Shown here: positions 1-11,347 of the stretch, one piece after another | How positions within the stretch are numbered: the stretch's first letter is position 1 | Layout of the letters: every line of letters starts with the position of its first letter | From: Hamiltosporidium tvaerminnensis | Taxonomy: Eukaryota > Microsporidia > Dubosqiidae | DNA: 64,000 nucleotides | Assembly: GCA_022605425.2 (NCBI GenBank) | Contig: CM061251.1 | Location: 155,001-219,000, forward strand | Direction: 5' to 3' | Translations under genes and position numbers: made by a program | The notes under the pieces: generated by a model | What the model saw: only the letters and a program-made list of their open reading frames with translations | What the model was told of the DNA's origin: nothing | Databases searched by the model: none

Positions 1-1512
1 TTTTGGTTTTGGCTTGTTTTATATTTGACTCACATTCTATGCTTTAAGTCAATACTTTTGGTTTGGTAATTCTACCTACATTTGGCTTATTATTTGATCT
101 TTGTCCTGTTGCCTTTTTTCCGTTAACTTTTAGGGTGGGTGGGTAAATTTTTTTATTCCATCAACTTCTTATATAGCATCAAATGATGCTTTTTAACGAT
201 TTATTCTGCCTTCTTTCGCACAAATAATCCTATTCAATCAAAAAAAAGTAGTTTCCTTTGTTTTTTAACGTACTATAGACAGAATATTTGCTTTTATTTT
301 TGCAGGTAAAGGAACTTGATAAGATAGAAGGTTTATAGTTTTAGTTATAATACAAAATTATATTTTTTACTTAAAAGACTATAATTAAACAAACTTATAA
401 ATAAGACCTAATTCATTTGCCAATGAGTCTACATTCTTATTTTCTAGATTTCAACAATTTGAATTGAGTTTTTGGGAATCAATTTAAACTTTAATTGAGG
501 TAATTTTATTTTTATACTTAAAACATTGAGAATATCAGTATTTGATTCTTAATTTGGAATGTGTTATTACTTTTGTGTATAATCTTTTCATAGATAGGCA
601 TTTAAGAATTTCTTAAAGAAGAAGACACCAGATTTGTTTTGTAAAATTAACCTTAGATTTACTTTTGAGAAATAGGCTCGGAAAAAAAACATTTTATTGT
701 CAAATAGTAAGGTTTGTCTGTATATTCATCCATCTCTGTTCCTAAATAGCTTACGGTTCATCAAATGGGCTAAAGTCACGAAACCTTCCTTATGCTTTGC
801 GAAGTACATTTATATCCTGAATATAGCAGGACACTTTTTTACCGTAGATCCGAATTTTCACTTTCTTAGTGCATTTTTAAGAATTACACATACACACAAA
901 CAGAATATTTCTAGCATTATTTGACTCGGATTGTAGTTTTATCTGTTATATTTAGCCAAAAAAATTGTAATTAAAGATTTCAAAGGTTTCTTCTAATGAC
1001 TTCTCTTATGATACTTTTTCTATTTAAAATAAGCAATTATTTACCGGAAATATGCGTTTCGTTTCTAATTTTCTATTCAATATTGTCCCGATCTAGCTGT
1101 ATAAATCCTAATAATACATAAAACGTATAAAAAAAATAGAATTATATTTTATTCTCCCGGTCACTTTCTATTTCATACTTAGAATTTGACATTTTATTTT
1201 CTTAAAATATAATTTAACAATTTACTTAGGCTGTAATATAAGTTATAACTATATAATATGTATATTAACTATTTTTCATAAGAACACTTTAAGATTAAAT
1301 ATTGTTTTATTTGAATATTAAATTTGTATCTTTTAAAATATTAAAAATTTTAATTTATCAGTAATTCTTGTTATTTAAAACTTAAATATATGTTATCATG
1401 ATGTCTAATCAACACTTTAATTAAACATCATCTTACAATTTATCAGCTTTACCAACCAAAACCTAAATTGAAATATTGATAGATTAAAAACTTAATCAAT
1501 ATATAAATTTCT

Positions 1513-1661
1513 AAATTAAAATATGAAAATAATTGTGCAAAATAATTTCTTAATATCTAAACAGAATAATTTCTCATATTTATTTATAAATTAAAATATG
1601 AAAATAATTGTGCAAAATTATTTCTTAATAACAAAACTGAATAATTTCTCATCTAAATTTT
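1513..1661. repeat. 75-bp direct tandem duplication
   Basis: Two adjacent copies of a roughly 75-bp A+T-rich unit, each containing AAATATGAAAATAATTGTGC. The copies start at 1513 and 1588 and differ by a few bases and a small indel. Confidence 0.75.
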
Positions 1662-1827
1662 TAGAAGAATAATTTCCAGATAAATTTTATTTTTTTATAT
1701 TTTATAACTTTTTTTAGAAGAAAAATATTCTTTGTAAAGAAATTCAACGTAAAATGTAATGTTATTAATTATATTTTTTATAATTAATTTAAATTCTTTT
1801 TCTTAGGTTTATAATTTCAATATTTAC

Positions 1828-1925
1828 TTAATGTAAGATTCTTTTACAGGTAAAAATATTTCTTTTTTATTGGATTTATGTTTCAATATTTCCTTTAATG
1901 TAAGATTCTTTTACAGGTAAAAATA
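1828..1925. repeat. 67-bp imperfect tandem duplication
   Basis: The string ATGTAAGATTCTTTTACAGG occurs at about 1831 and again at about 1898, each followed by TAAAAATATT. This is a two-copy duplication of about 67 bp. Confidence 0.65.
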
Positions 1926-2458
1926 TTAAATGTTTCCTTTTCTTGGATTTAATATTTTTTTTGTAAATAAGGTTTGATAAAAGAAAATATTGGTAGTGGA
2001 ATTGGAGGTTGTAAAAAAGGAGCAAATTTTTGAACAAATATTCCCTGTTTTAAATGTTAAAATATTACAATTATTTTCCTTGTGTCTATAAAAATGAAAG
2101 GAATTTAATTAGTGTTTTGAATTTTTATAAAAAAAAGCGAATATTATGAGAATTGGTTTACAAACTCTATTTAGGAAATAAATTTTAGAAAATTAAACAT
2201 CTCTAAAAAAAAGAATGTTAAAATATACGAAACATTTCCTTAAAAACCACAAAATAAATTAAAAACTACATTTATTACTTAAATGGAAAAAAATAAATTG
2301 TTTTTTCTAGAAAAATATTTTTAAAATTTACTTTTTTATACAAAAACATAATCATCATTTCTAAAAAAAATATGTCTTTTTGTATCGTTCCAAAATTGGT
2401 TCTTAATTTAAATTAAAAATATATTATTTTATAAAAAAATACAACGGCTAAAATTATA

Positions 2459-3787
2459 ATGAGACAACGTTTTTGGAAATCTTTTACTGCATTGGAACTT
2501 ATTGGAAGAGGTTCGTATGGAAAAGTATATAAAATGAGGAATAACAGTACCGGGGAATTATTTGCACTTAAGGAGGTAGAAATATCTTCAAAGGAATATA
2601 TTGAAGAGGTTTTTAGAGAAATATTACCCAAAGAAATCAATCATAGGAATATTTTAAAATATACAGCATTGTTTGTCTCTAAAAGACCATCTTTTTTAGA
2701 ACAGTTTCATGAAGAAAGTGAAAGTGATTCAAGGCCTTCTACTGCTATTGATGAAGAATGGTTATATGATAAGTCAAAACTTTATGATAAGGATTCTATA
2801 TTTTTTGATAGTCGTTTTTATTCTTGTTCTGATTCTGATTCGGATTCAGATGTTGACATTTCACTTTCTCAAATGCTGAATGATTCTTTAAGACCTGGTT
2901 TGTTTTATACGTCGAGTAATAGAAATAGTGATATAATTTCTATTTCATTAAGCTCCAGCAGTCAATCAAGTGTTGTTTCATCATCGAAAGGATATGGATT
3001 TTATGGTAGTTTTGATCCAACAAAGAAAATATATTTTTATATTTTGTGCGATCTCTGTGAAACTTCACTAAGATTTATAATTGATATGCGGAATGAACAG
3101 TATTTTCGCAATGACAATGTGTGTAAAAAGATAATCAATTTGGAAGGAATTACTTCTAAAAATGGAAATATCGCAATATTAGATAAGAAAGAAAATGATA
3201 TACAACAATCTATATGTTCAGAACATATATTGCTATCTGATTTTGTTTCAAGAAATTACTATGAAATTTTAAGTATTCCGAACGTGAATAGAAAAAATAT
3301 TTTTTATGTATTTAAAGATATTGTAAGAGGACTTTCGTATCTACATTCGAATGGCATCGTCCATCGAGATATTAAACCTGCCAATATATTATTTTATAAT
3401 AGGAATGGAAATTTCATTGTTAAAATATGTGATTTTGGACATATGAAACTGGTTGATGAAGTTATTGAAGAATATGACAGCGGATACGGATGTAAAGAAT
3501 CTGGTATGTATACTAAAGCAAGTTTTTCTTCAGATATTTATAGCGCAGCTTTGGTTTATTTTGAAATGTTATGGCCTATGAAAACTGTTATGGAAAAGGA
3601 TATTACAATACGACGGATGAAAGAATATGAACAAGTTCCTGAGGAATTTAAGTCTTTATTTAAGGAAGAAAGCTATATTATTGAAAAATGTTTAAAATAT
3701 AATTCTAAACAGGTATTAACTTGTAGGGAATTAATGAGATTGTTGTTGAATTATGAAAAAATATTTTTTGGAAAAATTGTTAATTAA
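2459..3787 (+). CDS. Ser/Thr protein kinase, eIF2-alpha-kinase-like
   Basis: 442-residue protein kinase. Visible kinase landmarks are the glycine loop GRGSYGKV (about residues 16-23), the ATP-anchoring lysine in FALKEVE (Lys38), the catalytic loop HRDIKPANIL (from about residue 302), and the magnesium loop DFG (about residue 325). Between the N-lobe and the catalytic loop is a long Ser/Asp-rich, low-complexity insert (about residues 75-185). A large insert in the N-lobe is typical of eIF2-alpha kinases (GCN2, PERK, HRI, PKR), and the segment YILCDLCETSLRFII resembles their hinge region. No transmembrane segment or HisRS-like domain is present, so the sensor input is unknown. The canonical APE motif is not clear. 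The first in-frame ATG that includes the complete N-lobe was taken as start. Kinase identity is secure. The eIF2-alpha subfamily is inference; another stress or cell-cycle kinase (for example Wee1-like) is possible. Confidence 0.85.
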   Translation: MRQRFWKSFTALELIGRGSYGKVYKMRNNSTGELFALKEVEISSKEYIEEVFREILPKEINHRNILKYTALFVSKRPSFLEQFHEESESDSRPSTAIDEEWLYDKSKLYDKDSIFFDSRFYSCSDSDSDSDVDISLSQMLNDSLRPGLFYTSSNRNSDIISISLSSSSQSSVVSSSKGYGFYGSFDPTKKIYFYILCDLCETSLRFIIDMRNEQYFRNDNVCKKIINLEGITSKNGNIAILDKKENDIQQSICSEHILLSDFVSRNYYEILSIPNVNRKNIFYVFKDIVRGLSYLHSNGIVHRDIKPANILFYNRNGNFIVKICDFGHMKLVDEVIEEYDSGYGCKESGMYTKASFSSDIYSAALVYFEMLWPMKTVMEKDITIRRMKEYEQVPEEFKSLFKEESYIIEKCLKYNSKQVLTCRELMRLLLNYEKIFFGKIVN

Positions 3788-4206
3788 ATTTTGTATTTTA
3801 TTTTCTTTTTTATAAAATCACTTTGGTTTAAGTATTTCGATTAAATATATATTTATTCTGCTTAATTTAAATTTAATTAATACACATTATATTTTATCAT
3901 AGAAACTAGACGAAATTCTGAATGTAAAGATCCAAAAGCAGTTCTTATGGTATTTTATTGGCCGCTAGTCACTACTGCTCTTTTTTCAAATAAATACTTT
4001 AATATTTGAATTTCTAATTATGATTTTAAAATAAAAATGAAATAACTGTAAAAAACGCGGAGAAGAAACACAAATACATTGTTACTGACACGTATTAAAT
4101 CTTAAAATGTAATTAAAAAACAATTATGATAAAATAATAGATGTTTTTTTGTAAAAAAATGTTAATAATAAAATAAAAAAATACCTATTTACATTTTTAT
4201 TGATTT
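3788..4206. other. intergenic spacer between convergent genes
   Basis: A+T-rich spacer between the kinase (plus) and the repeat protein (minus), which converge here. No gene or repeat seen. Confidence 0.5.
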
Positions 4207-4648
4207 TCATTCATCATCAACAAGTTTTTCAAATGCAGGTGAATTTTCCTCTTTTGTATCATGTATTTCAAAGCGCGGGGAGGGTGGTGCTAATCTTACT
4301 TTGCAGCAATATTCTTCAAAGGCATCCTTAACTGATTCTTTGATTTCATGTCCTGCTTTCCATATGATTCTGTCAAGTTTTCTGTCAAGGAAAAATTTAT
4401 AGATTTTGAATGCACATTTAATCTGGCCTATTTCACACCTTATCACATGGTCTATTTTACACAAAATCTTTCTTCTTAAAGATTCGATCAATCCAATGAC
4501 TGCATGACGATGACCGGGGATTATCTTGGCGCATGTAAGAGCACCAGAACAACCTTTAGCTGTTGCACTGCTATTTGGAAATGCATTATTACCTTGATTA
4601 CCGCCTCCACCGCCGCCTCCATCGTCGCTTCCCTCGTCGCTTCCCTCT

Positions 4649-4728
<80 letters not shown>

Positions 4729-6435
4729 TGAATTTCCTGAATTTCCTGAATTTCCTGAATTTCCTGGACTTACTGGACTTACTGGACTTACTGGACTTAC
4801 TGGACTTACTGGACTTACAGGACTTACAGGACTTACTGAATTTCCTGAATTTCCTGAATTTCCTGAATTTCCTGAATTTCCTGAATTTCCTGAATTTCCT
4901 GGATTTCCTGAATTTCCTGGATTTCCTGGAATATTGTTATCTGCTGCACTATTTTTATATAATCTAGTTAATTCTGCCTTTTCTTTTTGAATTACATTTT
5001 CAAAAAGATCGTTGGTAGAAGCAGTGATATTGGAAAGCGTGTTTTTTACAGCAGATGAAATTATATTTTTATAGCCATCGCTTTTTAGTGCTTCTTCTTT
5101 TTCAGATGAACTCATTTTTGCAAGATCATTTTTCAAACCAGAAGTTAATTTTACGGATTCGGCATTTATTATATTTCTTATACCATTCTTTAATATTTTA
5201 CTGTTCCTTTTAACAATATTTAAAACTTTAGCATCAGTTTCATCTGGGGATTCATGTCCACTATCACCTTTTTTTTTGTCAAATTTAGCACCAGAATTGC
5301 AATTACCACAGGTAAGAGCTCCACTCGTTATAGCAACTGCCTCATTTGACAATTTAAATTTCAAACAATCAACTACATCATCAAATTCTTCGTTAATCTT
5401 ATGGACTATTTTTCCGCTTCCACGCAAAACAATCTGTACAATATGTTCTTGTAGTCTACAAGAGGCTTCTGAAACTGCACACTTAGATTTGGCCTTGGCA
5501 CAATCGATAATTCCATCGATTGTTCGTAAAACTCGACATGGCTTTCGTGGGCATGGTGGAGATGGTCTAGGTGAAGGTCTTGGCGGACAAGGCCACGGTG
5601 GACATGGTGGAGATGGTCTTGGTGGACATGGCCATGGCGGACACGGCCATGGCGGACAAGGCCACTGCGGACATGGTGGTGAAGGTCTTGGTGAGGGTCT
5701 TGGTGAGGGTCTTGGTGATGGTCTTGGTGGACGTGGGCACGGCCAAGGCGGACACGGCCATGGCGGACATGGTCTAGGTGAAGGTCTTGGTGGACGTGGG
5801 CACGGCCAAGGCGGACACGGTGGGCATTCTGGATATGGCGGACACGGTGGGCATTCTGGAATTGGCGGACATGCTGGAATCGGGGGGCATGCCGGAATTG
5901 GTGGACAAGCCGGACATCGGGGGCATGGTGGACATGCAGGAATAGGTGGACAGGTTGGGCATGCCGGAATTGGCGGACATGGCGGACACGGTGGGCATGG
6001 CGGACACGGTGGGCATTCCGGATATGGCGGACACGGTGGGCACGGCTTTGGTGGGCACGGTGGAGAGGGTTTCGGGGGGCACGGCGGAGAAGGTTTATGA
6101 GATTTGTGTGGTTTAGGTAAAAAACATTTTTTTGGAGGAGGGAAACAAGGTTCACATTTTCTTCTAGAATCACAGTTTACAAAACTATTTTGTCTTCTAT
6201 CTTCATGATGATCACTCCAGGATATACACGATTTGGAACTAGACGAGCATGAACTCTTTGAATCACTGAAACAATCACTTTCAGATGAAGATCTTCTACA
6301 TTTTTTTCTACATTCTATTTCTAGCATTGAAATCGAAAGAAATATAAAAAGATATTTCAAAAAAACCAACATAATTTTTACATCTCTCGATATATTTATA
6401 CTTTTTAAGTTTCTAGATTTTATATAATTTTCCAA
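4207..6435 (-). CDS. secreted Cys/Pro/Gly-repeat protein
   Basis: 742 residues in the longest ORF. A classic signal peptide begins at Met22 (MLVFLKYLFIFLSISMLEIEC, ATG at 6370-6372), which is probably the real start. Order after the signal: a Ser/Cys-rich segment, a long proline-cysteine region of CPPCPP, CPPIPA and PWPCPP repeats (about residues 105-300), a helical domain with paired cysteines, 9-bp repeats coding GNS and VSP triplets (4729-4930), a run of about 26 glycines encoded by a 79-nt homopolymer (4650-4728), and a cysteine-containing helical C-terminus. The overall plan (signal, Ser/Cys-rich head, variable middle, helical C-terminal domain ending in Cys-Cys) matches the protein at 24655-25770, so the two are probably distant paralogues. 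Such composition suits a spore-wall, polar-tube or other extracellular structural protein, but no family is recognised. Repeat number is likely unstable. Confidence 0.75.
4650..4728. repeat. 79-nt cytosine homopolymer within a CDS
   Basis: An uninterrupted C run on the plus strand, read as GGG glycine codons in the minus-strand gene. Its true length in the genome is uncertain, because runs of this size are error-prone in every sequencing chemistry. Confidence 0.9.
4729..4930 (-). repeat. 9-bp coding minisatellite (GNS / VSP triplets)
   Basis: Tandem 9-bp units of two types, reading TGAATTTCC and TGGACTTAC on the plus strand. They code Gly-Asn-Ser and Val-Ser-Pro triplets on the minus strand. 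Blocks of one type are nested inside the other (GNS, VSP, GNS). Confidence 0.9.
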
Positions 6436-9400
6436 ATATAAATAAATTTTAAGTTAATCTAAATTTTAATATAAAACTATAAAGTTCTGACGAAACCAAA
6501 CTGTTTTAGGCATATTTGCGTGATTATAATTTTATATTTGTACTTACTATTTTAAAGTAAATTAATAATTGTTGACTCAGGATTGTTTATTATGACAGCA
6601 AAAATATCTTAATTAAAGAATTATGTTATCAAGTTGAGATTTATTTGCTTTGAAATTAAAAATTGAATACTTTAAATTTATTTCTTTTTGGATATTAATT
6701 TAAATCAAAATGTATTTTTATTTTAGAAATTTAGTATTCATACCTTATATTTTAAAATGACGTTAACACTAAACTCTGATACAAATTATGGATTTTGTTC
6801 ATATAATTATTGTGAATTTTTAACTATGACTAGAATTTTTTTCATTATTGCATTGTTCTAGTTTATACGAACATGATATTATAATATATACATTTCAGGC
6901 AAATAATTTATCCAAATAAAACCATACTAAAAAGAAATCACCTTCCGAAAATTTTACCTTCAAACGAGGATTCAAATTGAAATCTAGAGTTCAAACAGAA
7001 AAAATCCTTTGTCTATTTCGATAATTAAGTGATTTTTTTTTATTTGAAAACATTCCTATATCGTGATTCAAGATTGTATAAAAGATGTAAATAATCAAAT
7101 CAATATTTGATATTTTAATAAATATTTAATTTAGCATTCTGAAGTTCGAAAATTAAATAAAGAAATATTGAAGTTTTTATGTTACTTTAATCGAACAAGA
7201 AGCAAAATCGTAAATAGAAAAAAATAAAAGATAGAATAAATTAAAATACTTTTTATTTCTAATTTTATTCTTTCTAGTTAATATTTTATAACAAAATTGA
7301 GTTTAGTGAAAAACTATCATGTATTTTTGGTATGAAATATAAGATCAGAGTTTCCCTTTTCATTATTCTTAAGATATTATGGTAATAAATGTGATTAAAA
7401 ACTCGAAATTAGCCTATAAATTAGTTTATTAGCTTTTGTTCAATGTGCTTTTTAATCTAGATATATTATCGATCACATATATTTTCTTTTGCGTTATATA
7501 TATTGATACGTAGTGGTTTATTCGATGAAGTTTCTAGAGACATGATCGTCGATCATTTCATAAAACTTCTAAATTCAGCTCTGGGTTAAAACCACTAATT
7601 TTTTGGTTTATTACACCATCAAAGTAACTATTTGAGCAACAATAATTCGATCAACCTGAGCTTGGATTTAGATCTTCTCTATTTTTGACAAGTTTGCGCA
7701 AAAATTCGTATTGCAACATATTGGTTTTTTTAATGTTTTAACCAGCATCCAACTATCATTTTACGAAATCTAACGTATTTTTTATCACCATATGATTTGG
7801 TTTTGTAAATTTTTCCAATAGAAATTCAGAAAATTTTTTAAAAATTCTAAACAACCGATTTTTAATGTTCAATCATAGTTTATTTATTCGATTACTTATA
7901 AAATCATATATCTTTTAGTTATTTCTGGTTTTTCAAGTATTACATTTAAATTTTGTTCATAAATCATCAGAAGTTTCATTATTCTTCATGCATCTAACAC
8001 ATACTCAGTTCTGCTGGCCATTACCTATGTTTAAAGAGATAATGCATATAATTAAAGACGCCTAGCAAATTGCTTTTTCATCTCCCAGTTTATAAATTTG
8101 AACTATAGAATAGTCTATAGAGGATAATAGAACCTTCTTCTTCTTTTTTCCCTCAATCTTGAGAAAAAAATTTCAATTCTCATTCAAAAGTCTTTTAAAG
8201 CACTTAAAATCCTTAATCTTTCGAATGTAGATTAAATAGTTTTTAAAATATTTAATAATTATTTTATGGCGAAAATATTTCGGATCTTTTTTCTTACATT
8301 TATTTGTATTCACTCTGCTTTGTTTATACATCAACCTTTTCTGGGTTCTGATATCTACTTATTAATTTTGATATATTTCGTCAAGAAATATTAAACTTTT
8401 GAATGAAGCCTGAAACTGAGATGCGTTCTTTTATTGTATTATGAAAAAACCCAATTTCATGTTGAGATAAATATTTTTGTTATTTCCGATCCATTATATT
8501 ACCTTACGTTTCTTTTTATAATACATTATTTCAGTAAAGCAAAAAATCCATGAAAATTATAGTAAATATACCAAAGCTAGAATATTTACAACGAGATATT
8601 TGTTTACAAAATTCCTGAGTAATATTTCTATAGTTTCAATTGAATAGCATATTTCGATTAGAAACCATTTGAGATTTTGTTCAGTAGTAATGAGAAGTAA
8701 TAAAAGTATTTAAATTTCTGGGATTTTTACGATTTAAAGCCAATCGAAGAATTCTTCGATTTACTAAACGATTCAGCTTATAAATTATTTTATTGAATAC
8801 TTTTTGTTATTATGGATAAATGGTTTTTTGGCACATAACTATAATTAAAATGTATGAAAAATGTTTTTTGGATTTTTTTCTGCTTGAAAAAATGAACGAT
8901 AGTTTTTTTTTAAATTAACTTTTTTAAATTCTTGGATTTGAACATTTTACTCCTTTTATATATCTATTCTAGTATTTAACTGCTTCACATACATATTCCG
9001 TAAGAAAACATTCATTTTTTGATTATCTTGTAGCTTCGAGAGTGATATAGTCCAAAAATATAAAAACAATAAACCTGAATTGTTTATACGTATATAATAC
9101 CATTTCTTTGATGCTTACTTGCTTTAGAGAGATAATCGTTCCCCGTGCCTTTCGGCTATATTTCTATCGTTCTTTATTACATTTTCAAAACTCTCTGCAG
9201 CATTGGTTCAGACTAAAGTCTTTTTCGTCGATCAAAAGACCTTGGTTAAACCGTCTTTTTTAATATTTTCGCAAAATTATGGTTCTTTATAAATGTTTAT
9301 TAGAGATATTTTACCGTAGACGTGATTATAGTTGTTACAATACAGTTCAAGGTGTCATATAAGCAATTATATCAACTTTAAACTAAAATATTAGGACTAA

Positions 9401-10609
9401 CCATTGCCTTCATTTAATAATAATTCTTAGAAATTATGTTTAAATTTTGAAGTGAAATTTCAAGATGCACTTTATTATGATATAAAAGGTATTTTTAAAA
9501 CGACATTAAAATTTTAAATAAAACAATGAATAAAGTAAAATATGAAAATATGATGTAAATATTAATCTAATTAATTTTAAACTAATGGTAGCTAAAATTT
9601 TGATAGAAAAATCAGCAAAAGCATTTAGAAACGCCATCAAGAAGTTAGAAATTTTTAGAAACTCTTACTTTCTAAATATTTCATTCCTCCTCTACCTCTC
9701 GGTGTCGATGATAAAAACAAATAGAAGTGTTCCATTTGTAGATTTAAATCTGATCTAACTCGGAGTTGTAAGGAATACACCTATAGATCCAACGTGATCT
9801 ATATCTCACCAAAATCTAACATGACACTTTCACCAATCCTATGCAATCATTGCTAACCAGAGTGTTTTTAATGTAGCCATGCTCTATCCACATGTTTCAA
9901 AAATTTAAACAAAAAATATGATAAACACATGAAAACAATAAAATGTATATCGTTAAACTATAAATTTGAGTGGTTAGAGCCATTTTATTTTATTTCGATA
10001 TTCCGCTTTCTAAAATTCAACAATTTTAAAGTATGAATTTTATTTCTAAAATATTTTTATAAACAAGACCAAATAACCAATATCTTTTTAATTAAACTTA
10101 ATCGAAAAAAACAGTTCTTAAAATAGTCATTGTTCTTTTATGTAAGAATTTATAAAAATATGTACTAAAAATTATTATATTTTTGCTCTTTGGTTTTATT
10201 GGGAATTATTTGAAGAAATATACTTTTATTTGCTACTTTTTAGATTCCATTTGATATTTCATTCCTAAAAAAATCGTTTATTTATAATTTAATAAATTAA
10301 CGAATTGATGTTTAAAATATTCAAAGAATATAATACAATGGTTTATAAATAGTAATATTCAACGAAAGAGTCATAGAATTTTTCATAAATTTTTATATTA
10401 ATTTCATAAAAAATCCAAATACGATCCGCCCGTTTAATAAATTTGGAATGAATATCATAAATAAAATTTAAATACATAATTAAATTCCGAATTTTAAATC
10501 AATTTACATATTTTTTTCTTAATGAAAAAAAAGTAATATTTTCTATTTAGTGCTGTAATTCCTTCAAAATATATATTTTTTTTAAAAAATTAAAAAAAAC
10601 GGTCTAAAA
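6436..10609. other. 4.2-kb region without a recognisable gene
   Basis: A+T-rich with frequent stops in all frames. Slightly less A+T-rich stretches near 7.5-8.1 and 9.1-9.3 kb may be very old retroelement sequence, but no frame gives a domain I can defend. Confidence 0.5.
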
Positions 10610-11347
10610 ATGCGTTCAAAAGGACACAAAAACCAGAGTAAAACAAAAAAAAAGAAAAATGGCATACCAAATCCATACAATCGCATTAAAGAAGAATCCC
10701 ATTTGACCGAAGATCTTGATTTAAAATGTATTGCTTCTATATGTCAAGATAATGATTTGGAAGATTTAAAAATATTTTTTTCTAGATCTTATATATATTT
10801 AGATTACAAAAAACTACTAAAATTGTTTCCTAAACACATGTCTGTTTCCAAAATAGAAACATTAGATTCTGAATATTTTATTTCCTCAATTTTTGGTTTT
10901 TGCAACTATTTGGATATAAAAACCAATATAAAAAATAATTTAGTAACTGAAATCGATGCAATATTGGATAGATTAGAAGCAGATCATAAATTTGAACAAA
11001 ATATGGTAAGATACGTTGTATCAGAGCGTATTGTAAATTTACCGATCAATATTTTTATGGAAAATCTTAAAAATATAGAAATTGAAAATTATATTTACAT
11101 ATATATTTCTAAATTGTTTAAAATAGAAGAAGAAAATAAAAATGAAGTTTTTTCTACATTTAAAGAATTTAAAAAGGATGATTTAATATGTTTTCCAGAT
11201 AAAGCAGAAGAAATATTTTTAATTAAATATTCTTTGATAAGCAAAGTAATTAACATTTCTAACGTTAACTTTAGGATATCAGTATTAGATCACAAAAGTA
11301 TGAAAAAATACTTTTACAAAATATTCGAAGAAACCATTAATAAATAA
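10610..11347 (+). CDS. BCP1/BCCIP-family protein, reduced
   Basis: 245 residues with a Lys-rich N-terminus (about residues 3-18) that could act as a nuclear localisation signal. The best match is to the BCP1 (yeast) / BCCIP (animal) family. VVSERIVNLPINI corresponds to the conserved SER(L/F)INxP segment, YIYIYISKLFK to the following YLLISK motif, and a short FPDKAEEIFLIKYSL segment to the family's EEEFF-x-KA element, all in the right order and spacing. BCP1 acts as a chaperone for uL14 and in nuclear export; those roles come from the family, not from this sequence. At 245 residues it is shorter than yeast or human members, mainly through loss of the acidic N-terminus. The start is the first ATG and no upstream extension exists. 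The assignment is by eye over short motifs and could be wrong. Confidence 0.6.
   Translation: MRSKGHKNQSKTKKKKNGIPNPYNRIKEESHLTEDLDLKCIASICQDNDLEDLKIFFSRSYIYLDYKKLLKLFPKHMSVSKIETLDSEYFISSIFGFCNYLDIKTNIKNNLVTEIDAILDRLEADHKFEQNMVRYVVSERIVNLPINIFMENLKNIEIENYIYIYISKLFKIEEENKNEVFSTFKEFKKDDLICFPDKAEEIFLIKYSLISKVINISNVNFRISVLDHKSMKKYFYKIFEETINK

Larger units (their letters stand above)
1..2458. other. gene-free A+T-rich region
   Basis: No ORF here is convincing. The only structure seen is two local duplications (about 1513-1661 and 1828-1925), listed separately. The 75-codon ORF at 697-924 has no recognisable motif and is probably chance. Confidence 0.6.

Noticed and set aside
697-924. 75-codon ORF
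   Set aside because: No motif, no start signal, and a length expected by chance in unselected sequence.
4504-4967. Plus-strand poly-Pro and Leu-Leu-Asp ORFs
   Set aside because: They are shadows of the poly-Gly and GNS/VSP coding repeats of the minus-strand gene.
5276-6100. 274-codon plus-strand ORF of Gly-Gly-His repeats
   Set aside because: It is the antisense reading of the Pro/Cys repeats of the minus-strand gene, which has a signal peptide and structured ends. The frame ends with the repeats.
7400-9300. Possible pol-gene remnants on the minus strand
   Set aside because: Only isolated weak resemblance to RT segments and no ordered motifs.
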